Assembly: GCA_964035545.1 (NCBI GenBank)
Contig: OZ037765.1
Location: forward strand, 1 to 64,000
Direction of reading: 5' to 3'
DNA: 64,000 bases
Source: Bugula neritina
Lineage: Eukaryota; Bryozoa; Gymnolaemata; Cheilostomatida; Bugulidae
Shown here one piece after another: positions 37,101-50,961 of this stretch. The translations under genes and the position numbers were made by a program. The notes below the pieces were generated by a model. It worked only from the letters and a program-made list of their open reading frames with translations. It was not told the origin of the DNA and did no database searches. Numbering within the stretch: position 1 is the stretch's first letter; the number at the start of each line of letters is the position of its first letter.

Positions 37101-40100
37101 TATATAATATAATAGAGAATATAAACTATATAATATAATAGAGAATATAAACTATACAATATAATAGAGAATATAAACTATATAATATAATAGAGAATAT
37201 AAACTATATAATATAATAGAGAATATAAACTATATAATATAATAGAGAATATAAACTATAATATAATAGAGAATATAAACTATAATATAATAGAGAATAT
37301 AAACTATATAGTATAATAGAGAATATAAACTATATAATATAATAGAGAATATAAACTATATAATATGATAGAGAGTATATACTATATAATATAATAGAGA
37401 ATATAAACTATATAATATAATAGAGAATATAAACTATATAATATAATAGAGAGTATAAACTATATAGTATAATAGAGAATATAAACTATATAATATAATA
37501 GAGAATATAAACTATATAATATAATAGAATATAAACTATATAATATAATAGAGAATATAAACTATATAATATAATAGAGAATATAAACTATATAATATAA
37601 TAGAGAATATAAACTATATAATATAATAGAATATAAACTATATAATATAATAGAGAATATATACTATATAATATAATAGAGAATATAAACTATATAATAT
37701 AATAGAGAATATAAACTATATAATATAATAGAGAATATAAACTATATAATATAATAGAGAGTATAAACTATATAATATAATAGAGAATATAAACTATATA
37801 ATATAATAGAGAATATAAACTATAATATAATAGAGAATATAAACTATATAATATAATAGAGAATATAAACTATAATATAATAGAGAATATAAACTATATA
37901 ATATAATAGAGAATATATACTATATAATATAATAGAGAATATAAACTATATAATATAATAGAGTATATACTATATAATATAATAGAGAATATAAACTATA
38001 TAATATAATAGAGAGTATATACTATATAATATAATAGAGAATATAAACTATATGATATAATAGAGAGTATAAACTATATAATATAATAGAGAATATAAAC
38101 TATACAATATAATAGAGAGTATAAACTATATAATATAATAGAGAATATAAACTATATAGTATAATAGAGAATATAAACTATATAATATAATAGAGAATAT
38201 AAACTATAATATAATAGAGAATATAAACTATATAATATAATAGAGAATATATACTATATAATATAATAGAGAATATATACTATATAGTATAATAGAGAAT
38301 ATAAACTATATAATATAATAGAGAATATAAACTATATAATATAATAGAGAATATAAACTATATAATATAATAGAGAATATAAACTATATAATATAATAGA
38401 GAATATAAACTATATAGTATAATAGAGAATATAAACTATATAATATAATAGAGAATATAAACTATAATATAATAGAGAATATAAACTATATAATATAATA
38501 GAGAATATAAACTATAATATAATAGAGAATATAAACTATATAATATAATAGAGAATATATACTATATAATATAATAGAGAATATAAACTATATAATATAA
38601 TAGAGTATATACTATATAATATAATAGAGAATATAAACTATATAATATAATAGAGAGTATATACTATATAATATAATAGAGAATATAAACTATATGATAT
38701 AATAGAGAGTATAAACTATATAATATAATAGAGAGTATAAACTATATAATATAATAGAGAATATATACTATATAATATAATAGAGAATATAAACTATATA
38801 ATATAATAGAGAATATAAACTATATAATATAATAGAGAATATATACTATATAATATAATAGAGAGTATAAACTATATAATATAATAGAGAATATAAACTA
38901 TATAATATAATAGAGAGTATATACTATATAATATAATAGAGAATATAAACTATACAATATAATAGAGAATATATACTATATAATATAATAGAGAATATAT
39001 ACTATATAATATAATAGAGAGTATAAACTATATAATATAATAGAGAATATAAACTATATAATATAATAGAGAGTATATACTATATAATATAATAGAGAAT
39101 ATAAACTATACAATATAATAGAGAATATATACTATATAATATAATAGAGAATATAAACTATATAATATAATAGAGAATATATACTATATAATATAATAGA
39201 GAGTATAAACTATATAATATAATAGAGAATATAAACTATATAATATAATAGAGAGTATATACTATATAATATAATAGAGAATATAAACTATACAATATAA
39301 TAGAGAATATATACTATATAATATAATAGAGAATATAAACTATATAATATAATAGAGAATATATACTATATAATATAATAGAGAGTATAAACTATATAAT
39401 ATAATAGAGAGTATAAACTATATAATATAATAGAGAATATAAACTATAATATAATAGAGAATATAAACTATAATATAATAGAGAATATAAACTATATAAT
39501 ATAATAGAGAATATAAACTATATAATATAATAGAGAGTATAAACTATACAATATAATAGAGAGTATAAACTATATAATATAATAGAGAATATAAACTATA
39601 TAATATAATAGAGTATATACTATATAATATAATAGAGAATATATACTATATAATATAATAGAGAATATAAACTATATAATATAATAGAGAATATAAACTA
39701 TATAATATAATAGAGAATATAAACTATATAATATAATAGAGAATATAAACTATATAATATAATAGAGAATATAAACTATATAATATAATAGAGAATATAA
39801 ACTATATAATATAATAGAGAATATAAACTATATAATATAATAGAGAATATATACTATATAATATAATAGAGAGTATAAACTATATAATATAATAGAGAAT
39901 ATAAACTATATAATATAATAGAGAATATAAACTATAATATAATAGAGAATATAAACTATATAATATAATAGAGAATATAAACTATATAATATAATAGAGA
40001 ATATAAACTATATAATATAATAGAGAATATATACTATATAATATAATAGAGAGTATAAACTATATAATATAATAGAATATAAACTATATAATATAATAGA

Positions 40101-43100
40101 GAATATAAACTATATAATATAATAGAGAGTATAAACTATATAATATAATAGAGAATATAAACTATATAATATAATAGAGAGTATATACTATATAATATAA
40201 TAGAGAGTATAAACTATACAATATAATAGAGAATATAAACTATATAATATAATAGAGAATATAAACTATATAATATAATAGAGAATATAAACTATATAAT
40301 ATAATAGAGAATATAAACTATATAATATAATAGAGAATATAAACTATATAATATAATAGAGAGTATAAACTATATAATATAATAGAATATAAACTATATA
40401 ATATAATAGAGAATATAAACTATATAATATAATAGAGAGTATATACTATATAATATAATAGAGAATATAAACTATATAGTATAATAGAGTATATACTATA
40501 TAATATAATAGAGAATATAAACTATATAATATAATAGAGAATATAAACTATATAATATAATAGAGAATATAAACTATATAATATAATAGAATATAAACTA
40601 TATAATATAATAGAGAATATAAACTATATAATATAATAGAGAGTATATACTATATAATATAATAGAGAATATAAACTATATAATATAATAGAGAGTATAT
40701 ACTATATAATATAATAGAGAATATAAACTATACAATATAATAGAGAATATATACTATATAATATAATAGAGAATATAAACTATATAATATAATAGAGAAT
40801 ATATACTATATAATATAATAAAGAATATAAACTATATAAGATAATAGAGAATATAAACTATAATATAATAGAGAATATAAACTATAATATAATAGAGAAT
40901 ATAAACTATATAATATAATAGAATATAAACTATATAATATAATAGAGAATATATACTATATAATATAATAGAGAATATAAACTATATAATATAATAGAGA
41001 ATATAAACTATATAATATAATAGAGAATATAAACTATATAATATAATAGAGAGTATAAACTATATAATATAATAGAGAGTATAAACTATATAATATAATA
41101 GAGAATATAAACTATAATATAATAGAGAATATAAACTATATAATATAATAGAGAATATAAACTATAATATAATAGAGAATATAAACTATATAATATAATA
41201 GAGAATATATACTATATAATATAATAGAGAATATAAACTATATAATATAATAGAGTATATACTATATAATATAATAGAGAATATAAACTATATAATATAA
41301 TAGAGAGTATATACTATATAATATAATAGAGAATATAAACTATATGATATAATAGAGAGTATAAACTATATAATATAATAGAGAATATAAACTATATAAT
41401 ATAATAGAGAATATAAACTATATAGTATAATAGAGAATATAAACTATATAATATAATAGAGAATATAAACTATAATATAATAGAGAATATAAACTATATA
41501 ATATAATAGAGAATATATACTATATAATATAATAGAGAATATAAACTATATAATATAATAGAGTATATACTATATAATATAATAGAGAATATAAACTATA
41601 TAATATAATAGAGAGTATATACTATATAATATAATAGAGAATATAAACTATATGATATAATAGAGAGTATAAACTATATAATATAATAGAGAGTATAAAC
41701 TATATAATATAATAGAGAATATATACTATATAATATAATAGAGAATATAAACTATATAATATAATAGAGAATATAAACTATATAATATAATAGAGAATAT
41801 ATACTATATAATATAATAGAGAGTATATACTATATAATATAATAGAGAATATAAACTATATAATATAATAGAGAATATAAACTATATAGTATAATAGAGA
41901 ATATAAACTATATAATATAATAGAGAGTATAAACTATATAATATAATAGAGAATATAAACTATATAATATAATAGAGAATATAAACTATATAATATAATA
42001 GAGAATATAAACTATATAATATAATAGAGAATATAAACTATATAATATAATAGAGAATATAAACTATATAATATAATAGAGAATATAAACTATATAATAT
42101 AATAGAGAATATAAACTATATAATATAATAGAGAATATAAACTATATAATATAATAGAGAATATAAACTATATAATATAATAGAGAATATATACTATATA
42201 ATATAATAGAGAGTATAAACTATATAATATAATAGAGAATATAAACTATATAATATAATAGAGAATATAAACTATAATATAATAGAGAATATATACTATA
42301 TAATATAATAGAATATAAACTATATAATATAATAGAGAATATAAACTATATAATATAATAGAGAGTATAAACTATATAATATAATAGAGAATATAAACTA
42401 TATAATATAATAGAGAGTATATACTATATAATATAATAGAGAATATAAACTATACAATATAATAGAGAATATAAACTATATAATATATTAGAGAATATAA
42501 ACTATATAATATAATAGAGAATATAAACTATATAATATAATAGAGAATATAAACTATATAATATAATAGAGAATATAAACTATATAATATAATAGAGAAT
42601 ATAAACTATATAATATAATAGAGAGTATAAACTATATAATATAATAGAATATAAACTATATAATATAATAGAGAATATAAACTATATAATATAATAGAGA
42701 GTATATACTATATAATATAATAGAGAATATAAACTATATAGTATAATAGAGTATATACTATATAATATAATAGAGAATATAAACTATATAATATAATAGA
42801 GAATATAAACTATATAATATAATAGAGAATATAAACTATATAATATAATAGAATATAAACTATATAATATAATAGAGAATATAAACTATATAATATAATA
42901 GAGAGTATATACTATATAATATAATAGAGAATATATACTATATAATATAATAGAGAATATATACTATATAATATAATAGAGAATATAAACTATATAATAT
43001 AATAGAGAGTATATACTATTTAATATAATAGAGAATATAAACTATACAATATAATAGAGAATATATACTATATAATATAATAGAGAATATAAACTATATA

Positions 43101-45257
43101 ATATAATAGAGAATATATACTATATAATATAATAAAGAATATAAACTATATAATATAATAGAGAATATAAACTATAATATAATAGAGAATATAAACTATA
43201 ATATAATAGAGAATATAAACTATATAATATAATAGAGAGTATAAACTATATAATATAATAGAGAATATATACTATATAATATAATAGAGAATATAAACTA
43301 TATAATATAATAGAGAATATAAACTATATAATATAATAGAGAATATAAACTATATAATATAATAGAGAATATAAACTATAATATAATAGAGAATATAAAC
43401 TATATAATATAATAGAGAATATAAACTATATAATATAATAGAGAATATAAACTATAATATAATAGAGAATATAAACTATACAATATAATAGAGAATATAA
43501 ACTATATAATATAATAGAGAATATAAACTATATAATATAATAGAGAATATAAACTATATAATATAATAGAGAATATAAACTATACAATATAATAGAGAAT
43601 ATATACTATATAATATAATAGAGAATATAAACTATATAATATAATAGAGAATATAAACTATATAATATAATAGAGAATATAAACTATATAATATAATAGA
43701 GAGTATAAACTATATAATATAATAGAGAATATAAACTATACAATATAATAAAGAATATATACTATATAATATAATAGAGAATATAAACTATATAATATAA
43801 TAGAGAATATAAACTATATAATATAATAGAGAATATAAACTATATAATATAATAGAGAGTATAAACTATATAATATAATAGAGAATATAAACTATATAAT
43901 ATAATAGAGAGTATATACTATATAATATAATAGAGAATATAAACTATATAATATAATAGAGAGTATAAACTATATAATATAATAGAGAATATAAACTATA
44001 TAATATAATAGAGAGTATAAACTATATAATATAATAGAGAATATATACTATATAATATAATAGAGAATATATACTATATAATATAATAGAGAATATAAAC
44101 TATATAGTATAATAGAGTATAAACTATATAATATAATAGAGAGTATAAACTATATAATATAATAGAGAGTATAAACTATATAATATAATAGAGAATATAA
44201 ACTATATAATATAATAGAGAATATAAACTATATAATATAATAGAGAATATAAACTATATAATATAATAGAGAATATAAACTATATAATATAATAGAGAAT
44301 ATAAACTATATAATATAATAGAGAATATAAACTATATAATATAATAGAGAATATAAACTATATAATGTAATAGAGAATATAAACTATATAATATAATAGA
44401 GAATATAAACTATATAATATAATAGAGAGTATAAACTATATAATATAATAGAGAGTATAAACTATATAATATAATAGAGAATATAAACTATATAATATAA
44501 TAGAGAGTATAAACTATATAATATATTAGAGAATATAAACTATATAATATAATAGAGAATATAAACTATATAATATAATAGAGAATATAAACTATATAAT
44601 ATAATAGAGAATATAAACTATATAATATAATAGAGAATATAAACTATATAGTATAATAGAGAGTATAAACTATATAATATAATAGAGAGTATAAACTATA
44701 TAATATAATAGAGAGTATATACTATATAATATAATAGAGAGTATAAACTATATAATATAATAGAGAATATAAACTATATAATATGATAGAGAGTATAAAC
44801 TATATAATATAATAGAGAATATATACTATATAGTATAATAGAGAATATATACTATATAATATAATAGAGAATATAAACTATATAATATAATAGAGAGTAT
44901 ATACTATATAATATAATAGAGAATATAAACTATATAATATAATAGAGAATATAAACTATATAATATAATAGAGAATATATACTATATAATATAATAAAGA
45001 ATATAAACTATATAGTATAATAGAGAATATAAACTATACAATATAATAGAGAATATAAACTATACAATATAATAGAGAATATATACTATATAATATAATA
45101 GAGAATATAAACTATATAGTATAATAGAGAATATAAACTATATAATAGAGAATATAAACTATATAGTATAATAGAGAATATAAACTATATAATAGAGAAT
45201 ATAAACTATATAATATAATAGAGAATATAAACTATATAATATAATAGAGAATATAAA

Positions 45258-47000
45258 TTGCGGATATAAATAATAAGTAAGTCAATTCACTTATATCTAT
45301 TACTACTCAACAGTGAACATGTATAACAATTAAACAATAATTACTACTCAACAGTGGAATAAAATAAACATTCTTTTTAAATAAATAAAACTCAGAGTAG
45401 CAGTTGGTATATTTTCTAATCTACTGGCTGGCATTAACAGCCTGTCAATGAGCTAGCAGTATGAATGATTTTCGCTTTGATGTTAACTGGACGTTACTCC
45501 AAGCTATTAACTAAAGTAGTATACTGGTAACCCTGGTTTCCGCAAGGCAGTAAATTTGCTCATCAAAATAAAAGCAGACGTAACAGTTTTTAAATGTTAA
45601 CAACTTTGTTAGCATATTCACTTCAATAAGGAAACAATACTTTTAGTGAAGGAAAAGCATTTTTTATTCTTATATTTCTATTTCAAACATTTAAACACTA
45701 AACGTTATTTAAACAGTAAAATATGTTATAATTAAAACAAGTAATTCCACTATAGGCCTATGCAACTGAAGTGACTGCGTTAACAAGTTTTAATTTGAAT
45801 TGGCATACTCATACTGATACACTTACCCTTACAGAGTTTCACACTAAAAGCAAATAATAAAAAAAATTTAAAATTAAGTTTATTCTCTGTCATATGAATC
45901 AGTCAGTAATCTCTGTTTCAAATTTCAATTCATTGAATTAATAATTATAATGGCATTGGCATTGTGATTGCATATTAATATTAGTTTTAATTTCAGAGAC
46001 TTAAATTTTGAGCTAGCTTCTCAACTTCTGAGTTTGGTTATAAAAACTACCATTTTTGTTGTGATTTTGTTTGTTCTGTTTAAATTTAAAGGTTAAAAGT
46101 AAAACTAAAACTAAAAGGAAACTGCATGCTTAAAACTTACAATAAAGAATGATAACTAATTACTAACTTCAAGGTAATTTGCTTGGGTAAGTTATCTTGA
46201 GACTTGAGTACTATGAGTATGAGTATCAGTATGCTAGTGTTACTTTAATTTTCAGTTTGAGACTATATAATTAAAATTGTTTAAATATATGAATCAGAAT
46301 ATGAATATCAATATGAATATGAATATATCTATGAGTATATGATCTAACTCTATGACTATCAGCATTATGATTATAACTATAAGACCAAGTATTCTACGAT
46401 ACTTACAAACCTAATTTCGTTGAACATAATGTTTCTCATCATTCTAGCGTTTTTATATTTGTTATCAATGGAAATCAAAATCATCTACATCGCATCTACC
46501 GCTTTCTACTTCTGGTGCATGCTGGTGCCTGTATCACAAGCAATCGTCTGCGATAAGTCACGTGATTATCAATCTTCTCGCGATAAAACTAATTGTTACC
46601 TTGACTACCATGTTGACTTACTTTAATCGTAAAACTGCGTCGACTCAAGTGTTCCTTGGGATTGCTAGTACTACCAGACCAGAATTTGGCTATCCTTCGA
46701 CTATTTTTACACCAAGTTTTTTTAACATATAATAAATTAAGGTTTTATGGAACATGAAAAGAATGAATTATAATCATCTAGAAGTCAACTCATTATATTT
46801 TAGCATGCATTACAGTCCACATCAAACACTGAAACAGTATGAGTATGAGTAGCTTTGATCTTATCAATTTAAATAAACTTGCGAGGTTTTTACCAACCCC
46901 TTTATGGCCATTATTAAAAATAACTCTTTTATTTTATTTAAAAAAAACTCATAGGTAGGCTTATTTTACAAGATTAGCCAGGTTCCTAAAGCTCTGTAAA
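45258..47000. other. AT-rich DNA between satellites, no gene seen
   Basis: Single-copy-looking sequence that follows the abrupt end of the 26-bp array. No exon with convincing splice sites or domain similarity was found on either strand. The longest open frame (46420-46626, 68 codons) lacks any recognisable motif. Low-complexity stretches occur at about 46205-46235 (ATGAGTATGAGTATCAGT) and 46295-46345 (variants of AATATGAATATC). A slightly GC-richer patch lies at about 46480-46670 and could be a decayed element, but I cannot name it. Confidence 0.6.
45299..45356 (+). repeat. 17-bp direct repeat just outside the satellite end
   Basis: ATTACTACTCAACAGTG occurs at 45299-45315 and again at 45340-45356, about 40 bp past the last satellite unit. 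The ATTACTACT part also resembles the core of the 38-bp satellite that starts 2 kb further on. Confidence 0.8.
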
Positions 47001-47045
47001 CTTACCAACGAGACACAGCTATTACTACTGTGTCTCGTTGGTAAG
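47001..47045. repeat. Perfect 18-bp inverted repeat (hairpin)
   Basis: The left arm CTTACCAACGAGACACAG (47001-47018) is the exact reverse complement of 47028-47045, around a 9-base loop CTATTACTA. The left arm, loop and right-arm start include AGACACAGCTATTACTACTG, which is also the core of the 38-bp satellite unit that begins about 330 bp downstream. Each strand also reads TTG then GTAAGT or GTAAG, which resembles a splice donor. Confidence 0.95.
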
Positions 47046-47376
47046 TAGCTATTGAAACATTAAGTATAGTGAGTATATAATTACCTGAGAGTTACTCGAA
47101 GTATGTAGGCATGACATTGAAGTATCGAAAGAACAATAAAGTGGGGTCTGGCCGGCCAGGGGAAATACAAGGACCAAAAGTATAGTACTGATTTATAATT
47201 ATTTTATCACAAAGTCTATCGGCATGTTTCTCTACTGTAGGCTGACATCTTTTATCTCATAGTCTCTCGTTCGTCGGTGACCCAATATGTATTTTAATAA
47301 ACAAATGCCATGACATTATAACGTAGCATCTCGCTAGTCCGTAATTAGTGATAAACAAAAGACACATAATAATATA
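47046..47376. other. Spacer between hairpin and 38-bp satellite
   Basis: AT-rich DNA without a supported gene. It has one GC-rich spot, GGCCGGCC, near 47149, and otherwise nothing I can assign. Confidence 0.5.
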
Positions 47377-50300
47377 ACAGCTATTACTACTAATAGACTA
47401 GCTAACAAACAGACACAGCTATTACTACTAATAGACTAGCTAGTAAACAGACACAGCTATTACTACTAATAGACTAGCTAGTAAACAGACACAGCTATTA
47501 CTATTGATAGACTGGCTAGTAAACAGACACAGCTATTACTACTAATAGACTAGCTAACAAACAGACACAGCTATTACTACTAATAGACTGGCTAGTAAAC
47601 ACAGCTATTACTACTAATAGACTAGCTAGTAAACAGACACAGCTATTACTATTGATAGACTGGCTAGTAAACAAACACAGCTATTACTACTGATAGACTA
47701 GCTAGTAAACACAGCTATTACTACTGATAGACTAGCTAGTAAACAGACACAGCTATTACTACTGATAGACTAGCTAGTAAACAGACACAGCTATTACTAT
47801 TGATAGACTAGCTAGTAAACAGACACAGCTATTACTACTGATAGACTAGCTAACAAACAGACACAGCTATTACTACTAATAGACTAGCTAGTAAACAGAC
47901 ACAGCTATTACTATTGATAGAGTAGCTAGTAAACAGACACAGCTATTACTACTAATAGACTGGCTAGTAAACAGACACAGCTATTACTACTAATAGACTG
48001 GCTAGTAAACAGACACAGCTATTACTACTGATAGACTAGCTAGTAAACACAGCTATTACTACTGATAGACTAGCTAGTAAACAGACACAGCTATTACTAC
48101 TAATAGACTGGCTAGTAAACAGACACAGCTATTACTACTGATAGACTAGCTAGTAAACAGACACAGCTATTACTACTAATAGACTAGCTAGTAAACAGAC
48201 ACAGCTATTACTACTAATAGACTAGCTAGTAAACAGACACAGCTATTACTATTGATAGAGTAGCTAGTAAACAGACACAGCTATTACTACTGATAGACTA
48301 GCTAGTAAACAGACACAGCTATTACTACTAATAGACTGGCTAGTAAACAGACACAGCTATTACTATTGATAGACTGGCTAGTAAACAGACACAGCTATTA
48401 CTACTAATAGACTAGCTAGTAAACAGACACAGCTATTACTATTGATAGACTGGCTAGTAAACAGACACAGCTATTACTACTAATAGACTAGCTAACAAAC
48501 AGACACAGCTATTACTACTAATAGACTGGCTAGTAAACAGACACAGCTATTACTATTGATAGACTAGCTAGTAAACAGACACAGCTATTACTACTAATAG
48601 ACTAGCTAGTAAACAGACACAGCTATTACTATTGATAGAGTAGCTAGTAAACAGACACAGCTATTACTACTAATAGACTGGCTAGTAAACAGACACAGCT
48701 ATTACTACTAATAGACTGGCTAGTAAACAGACACAGCTATTACTACTGATAGACTAGCTAGTAAACACAGCTATTACTACTGATAGACTAGCTAGTAAAC
48801 AGACACAGCTATTACTACTAATAGACTGGCTAGTAAACAGACACAGCTATTACTACTGATAGACTAGCTAGTAAACAGACACAGCTATTACTACTAATAG
48901 ACTAGCTAGTAAACAGACACAGCTATTACTACTAATAGACTAGCTAGTAAACAGACACAGCTATTACTATTGATAGAGTAGCTAGTAAACAGACACAGCT
49001 ATTACTACTGATAGACTAGCTAGTAAACAGACACAGCTATTACTACTAATAGACTGGCTAGTAAACAGACACAGCTATTACTATTGATAGACTGGCTAGT
49101 AAACAGACACAGCTATTACTACTAATAGACTAGCTAGTAAACAGACACAGCTATTACTATTGATAGACTGGCTAGTAAACAGACACAGCTATTACTACTA
49201 ATAGACTAGCTAACAAACAGACACAGCTATTACTACTAATAGACTGGCTAGTAAACAGACACAGCTATTACTATTGATAGACTAGCTAGTAAACAGACAC
49301 AGCTATTACTACTGATAGACTAGCTAGTAAACAGACACAGCTATTACTACTAATAGACTAGCTAACAAACAGACACAGCTATTACTACTAATAGACTAGC
49401 TAGTAAACAGACACAGCTATTACTATTGATAGAGTAGCTAGTAAACAGACACAGCTATTACTACTAATAGACTAGCTAGTAAACAGACACAGCTATTACT
49501 ACTAATAGACTGGCTAGTAAACAGACACAGCTATTACTACTAATAGACTGGCTAGTAAACAGACACAGCTATTACTACTGATAGACTAGCTAGTAAACAC
49601 AGCTATTACTACTGATAGACTAGCTAGTAAACACAGCTATTACTACTGATAGACTAGCTAGTAAACAGACACAGCTATTACTACTAATAGACTAGCTAGT
49701 AAACAGACACAGCTATTACTACTAATAGACTAGCTAACAAACAGACACAGCTATTACTACTAATAGACTGGCTAGTAAACAGACACAGCTATTACTACTA
49801 ATAGACTGGCTAGTAAACAGACACAGCTATTACTACTAATAGACTAGCTAGTAAACAGACACAGCTATTACTACTAATAGACTAGCTAACAAACAGACAC
49901 AGCTATTACTACTAATAGACTGGCTAGTAAACAGACACAGCTATTACTACTGATAGACTAGCTAGTAAACAGACACAGCTATTACTACTAATAGACTAGC
50001 TAACAAACAGACACAGCTATTACTACTAATAGACTGGCTAGTAAACAGACACAGCTATTACTACTAATAGACTGGCTAGTAAACAGACACAGCTATTACT
50101 ACTAATAGACTAGCTAGTAAACAGACACAGCTATTACTACTAATAGACTAGCTAACAAACAGACACAGCTATTACTACTAATAGACTAGCTAGTAAACAG
50201 ACACAGCTATTACTACTAATAGACTAGCTAGTAAACAGACACAGCTATTACTACTAATAGACTGGCTAGTAAACAGACACAGCTATTACTACTGATAGAC

Positions 50301-50684
50301 TAGCTAGTAAACAGACACAGCTATTACTACTGATAGACTAGCTAGTAAACAGACACAGCTATTACTACTAATAGACTAGCTAGTAAACAGACACAGCTAT
50401 TACTACTGATAGACTGGCTAGTAAACAGACACAGCTATTACTATTGATAGACTAGCTAGTAAACAGACACAGCTATTACTACTGATAGACTAGCTAGCAA
50501 ACAGACACAGCTATTACTACTAATAGACTAGCTAGTAAACAGACACAGCTATTACTACTGATAGACTAGCTAACAAACAGACACAGCTATTACTACTAAT
50601 AGACTGGCTAGTAAACAGACACAACTATTACTACTAATAGACTAGCTAGTAAACAGACACAGCTATTACTACTGATAGACTAGT
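47377..50684. repeat. 38-bp satellite array, about 87 copies
   Basis: Tandem units start AGCTATTACTACTAATAGAC, continue TAGCTAGTAAACAGACAC and are 38 bp long. A 34-bp form lacking AGAC appears several times (for example near 47600, 47710, 48050, 48770 and 49600). Common variants are TACTGATAG or TATTGATAG for TACTAATAG, ACTGGC for ACTAGC, CTAACAAAC for CTAGTAAAC, and GATAGAG for GATAGAC. Each unit contains two dyads: CTATTA..TAATAG around CTAC, and the 10-bp palindrome ACTAGCTAGT. The array lies 3' of the peroxidase gene and contains no coding frame. Confidence 0.97.
47880..49316. repeat. 718-bp higher-order repeat (19-mer) in the 38-bp satellite
   Basis: The rare GATAGAG variant lies at 47916, 48254, 48634, 48972 and 49428. 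The first and third, and the second and fourth, are both 718 bp apart, equal to nineteen 38-bp units minus 4 bp for one 34-bp unit. The order of the TGATAG, CTGGC and CTAACAAAC variants matches between the two blocks. A third, imperfect copy seems to begin near 49390. Confidence 0.85.
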
Positions 50685-50961
50685 TTTTGAAGATTTTAAA
50701 TTTGGTTAATATTCAGTTTTACTCAGCACTGCAGAGCATATTCTACTAGAACCATTTACATGCAAGGTTGCTAATTTCTGCTATATTTTATGATGAAACA
50801 AGAAAAAAAATTAGTTTGCATCAAATAAAATATTTGAGGCAGTTTGTTTGAAGTTTAAAGTAAAATGCTAGGTGATGAATTTTAGTGTTCTTTCATTTTT
50901 TATTTTCTGAATGAGCAGATATAATAGAAAGAGTTGAGTAGATTGACAGCGCTTTGTCAGA
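50685..50961. other. 3' flank and 3' UTR of the peroxidase gene
   Basis: AT-rich unique sequence between the satellite and the peroxidase stop codon. It contains the polyadenylation signal at 50899-50904; the remainder shows no gene. The satellite therefore begins only about 200 bp beyond the likely transcript end. Confidence 0.6.
50899..50904 (-). terminator. Polyadenylation signal AATAAA, peroxidase gene
   Basis: On the minus strand AATAAA lies 58 bp after the TGA at 50962-50964, a normal position for animal 3' end formation, and is followed by AT-rich sequence. Confidence 0.65.

Larger units (their letters stand above)
1..45257. repeat. 26-bp AT-rich satellite array, about 1,740 copies
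   Basis: An uninterrupted head-to-tail array fills the first 45 kb and is cut by the left window edge. The common unit is 26 bp, starts AGAGAATATAAACT and ends ATAATATAAT; about 3 of 26 bases are G or C. Seen variants are AGAGAG for AGAGAA, TATACT for TAAACT, TATAGTATA and TACAATATA in the second half, plus 24-bp units lacking one AT or AG step. Shorter 21-bp units occur near 10170 and again close to the right end (45130-45200). On the plus strand G occurs in the AGAG block and C only in AAACT, so the strands are asymmetric. Every frame contains stops, so it is non-coding. Its size suggests constitutive heterochromatin (pericentromeric, subtelomeric or interstitial), but nothing here decides which. 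Confidence 0.98.

Noticed and set aside
1-45257. Possible telomeric repeat
   Set aside because: The unit is 26 bp and AT-rich with no TTAGGG-like motif.
46420-46626. 68-codon open frame with a hydrophobic start
   Set aside because: It begins at a non-ATG codon, has no splice or domain support, and has no homology I recognise.
47377-50684. Possible CRISPR array
   Set aside because: The 38-bp units are adjacent with no unique spacers, and the context is a spliced animal genome.
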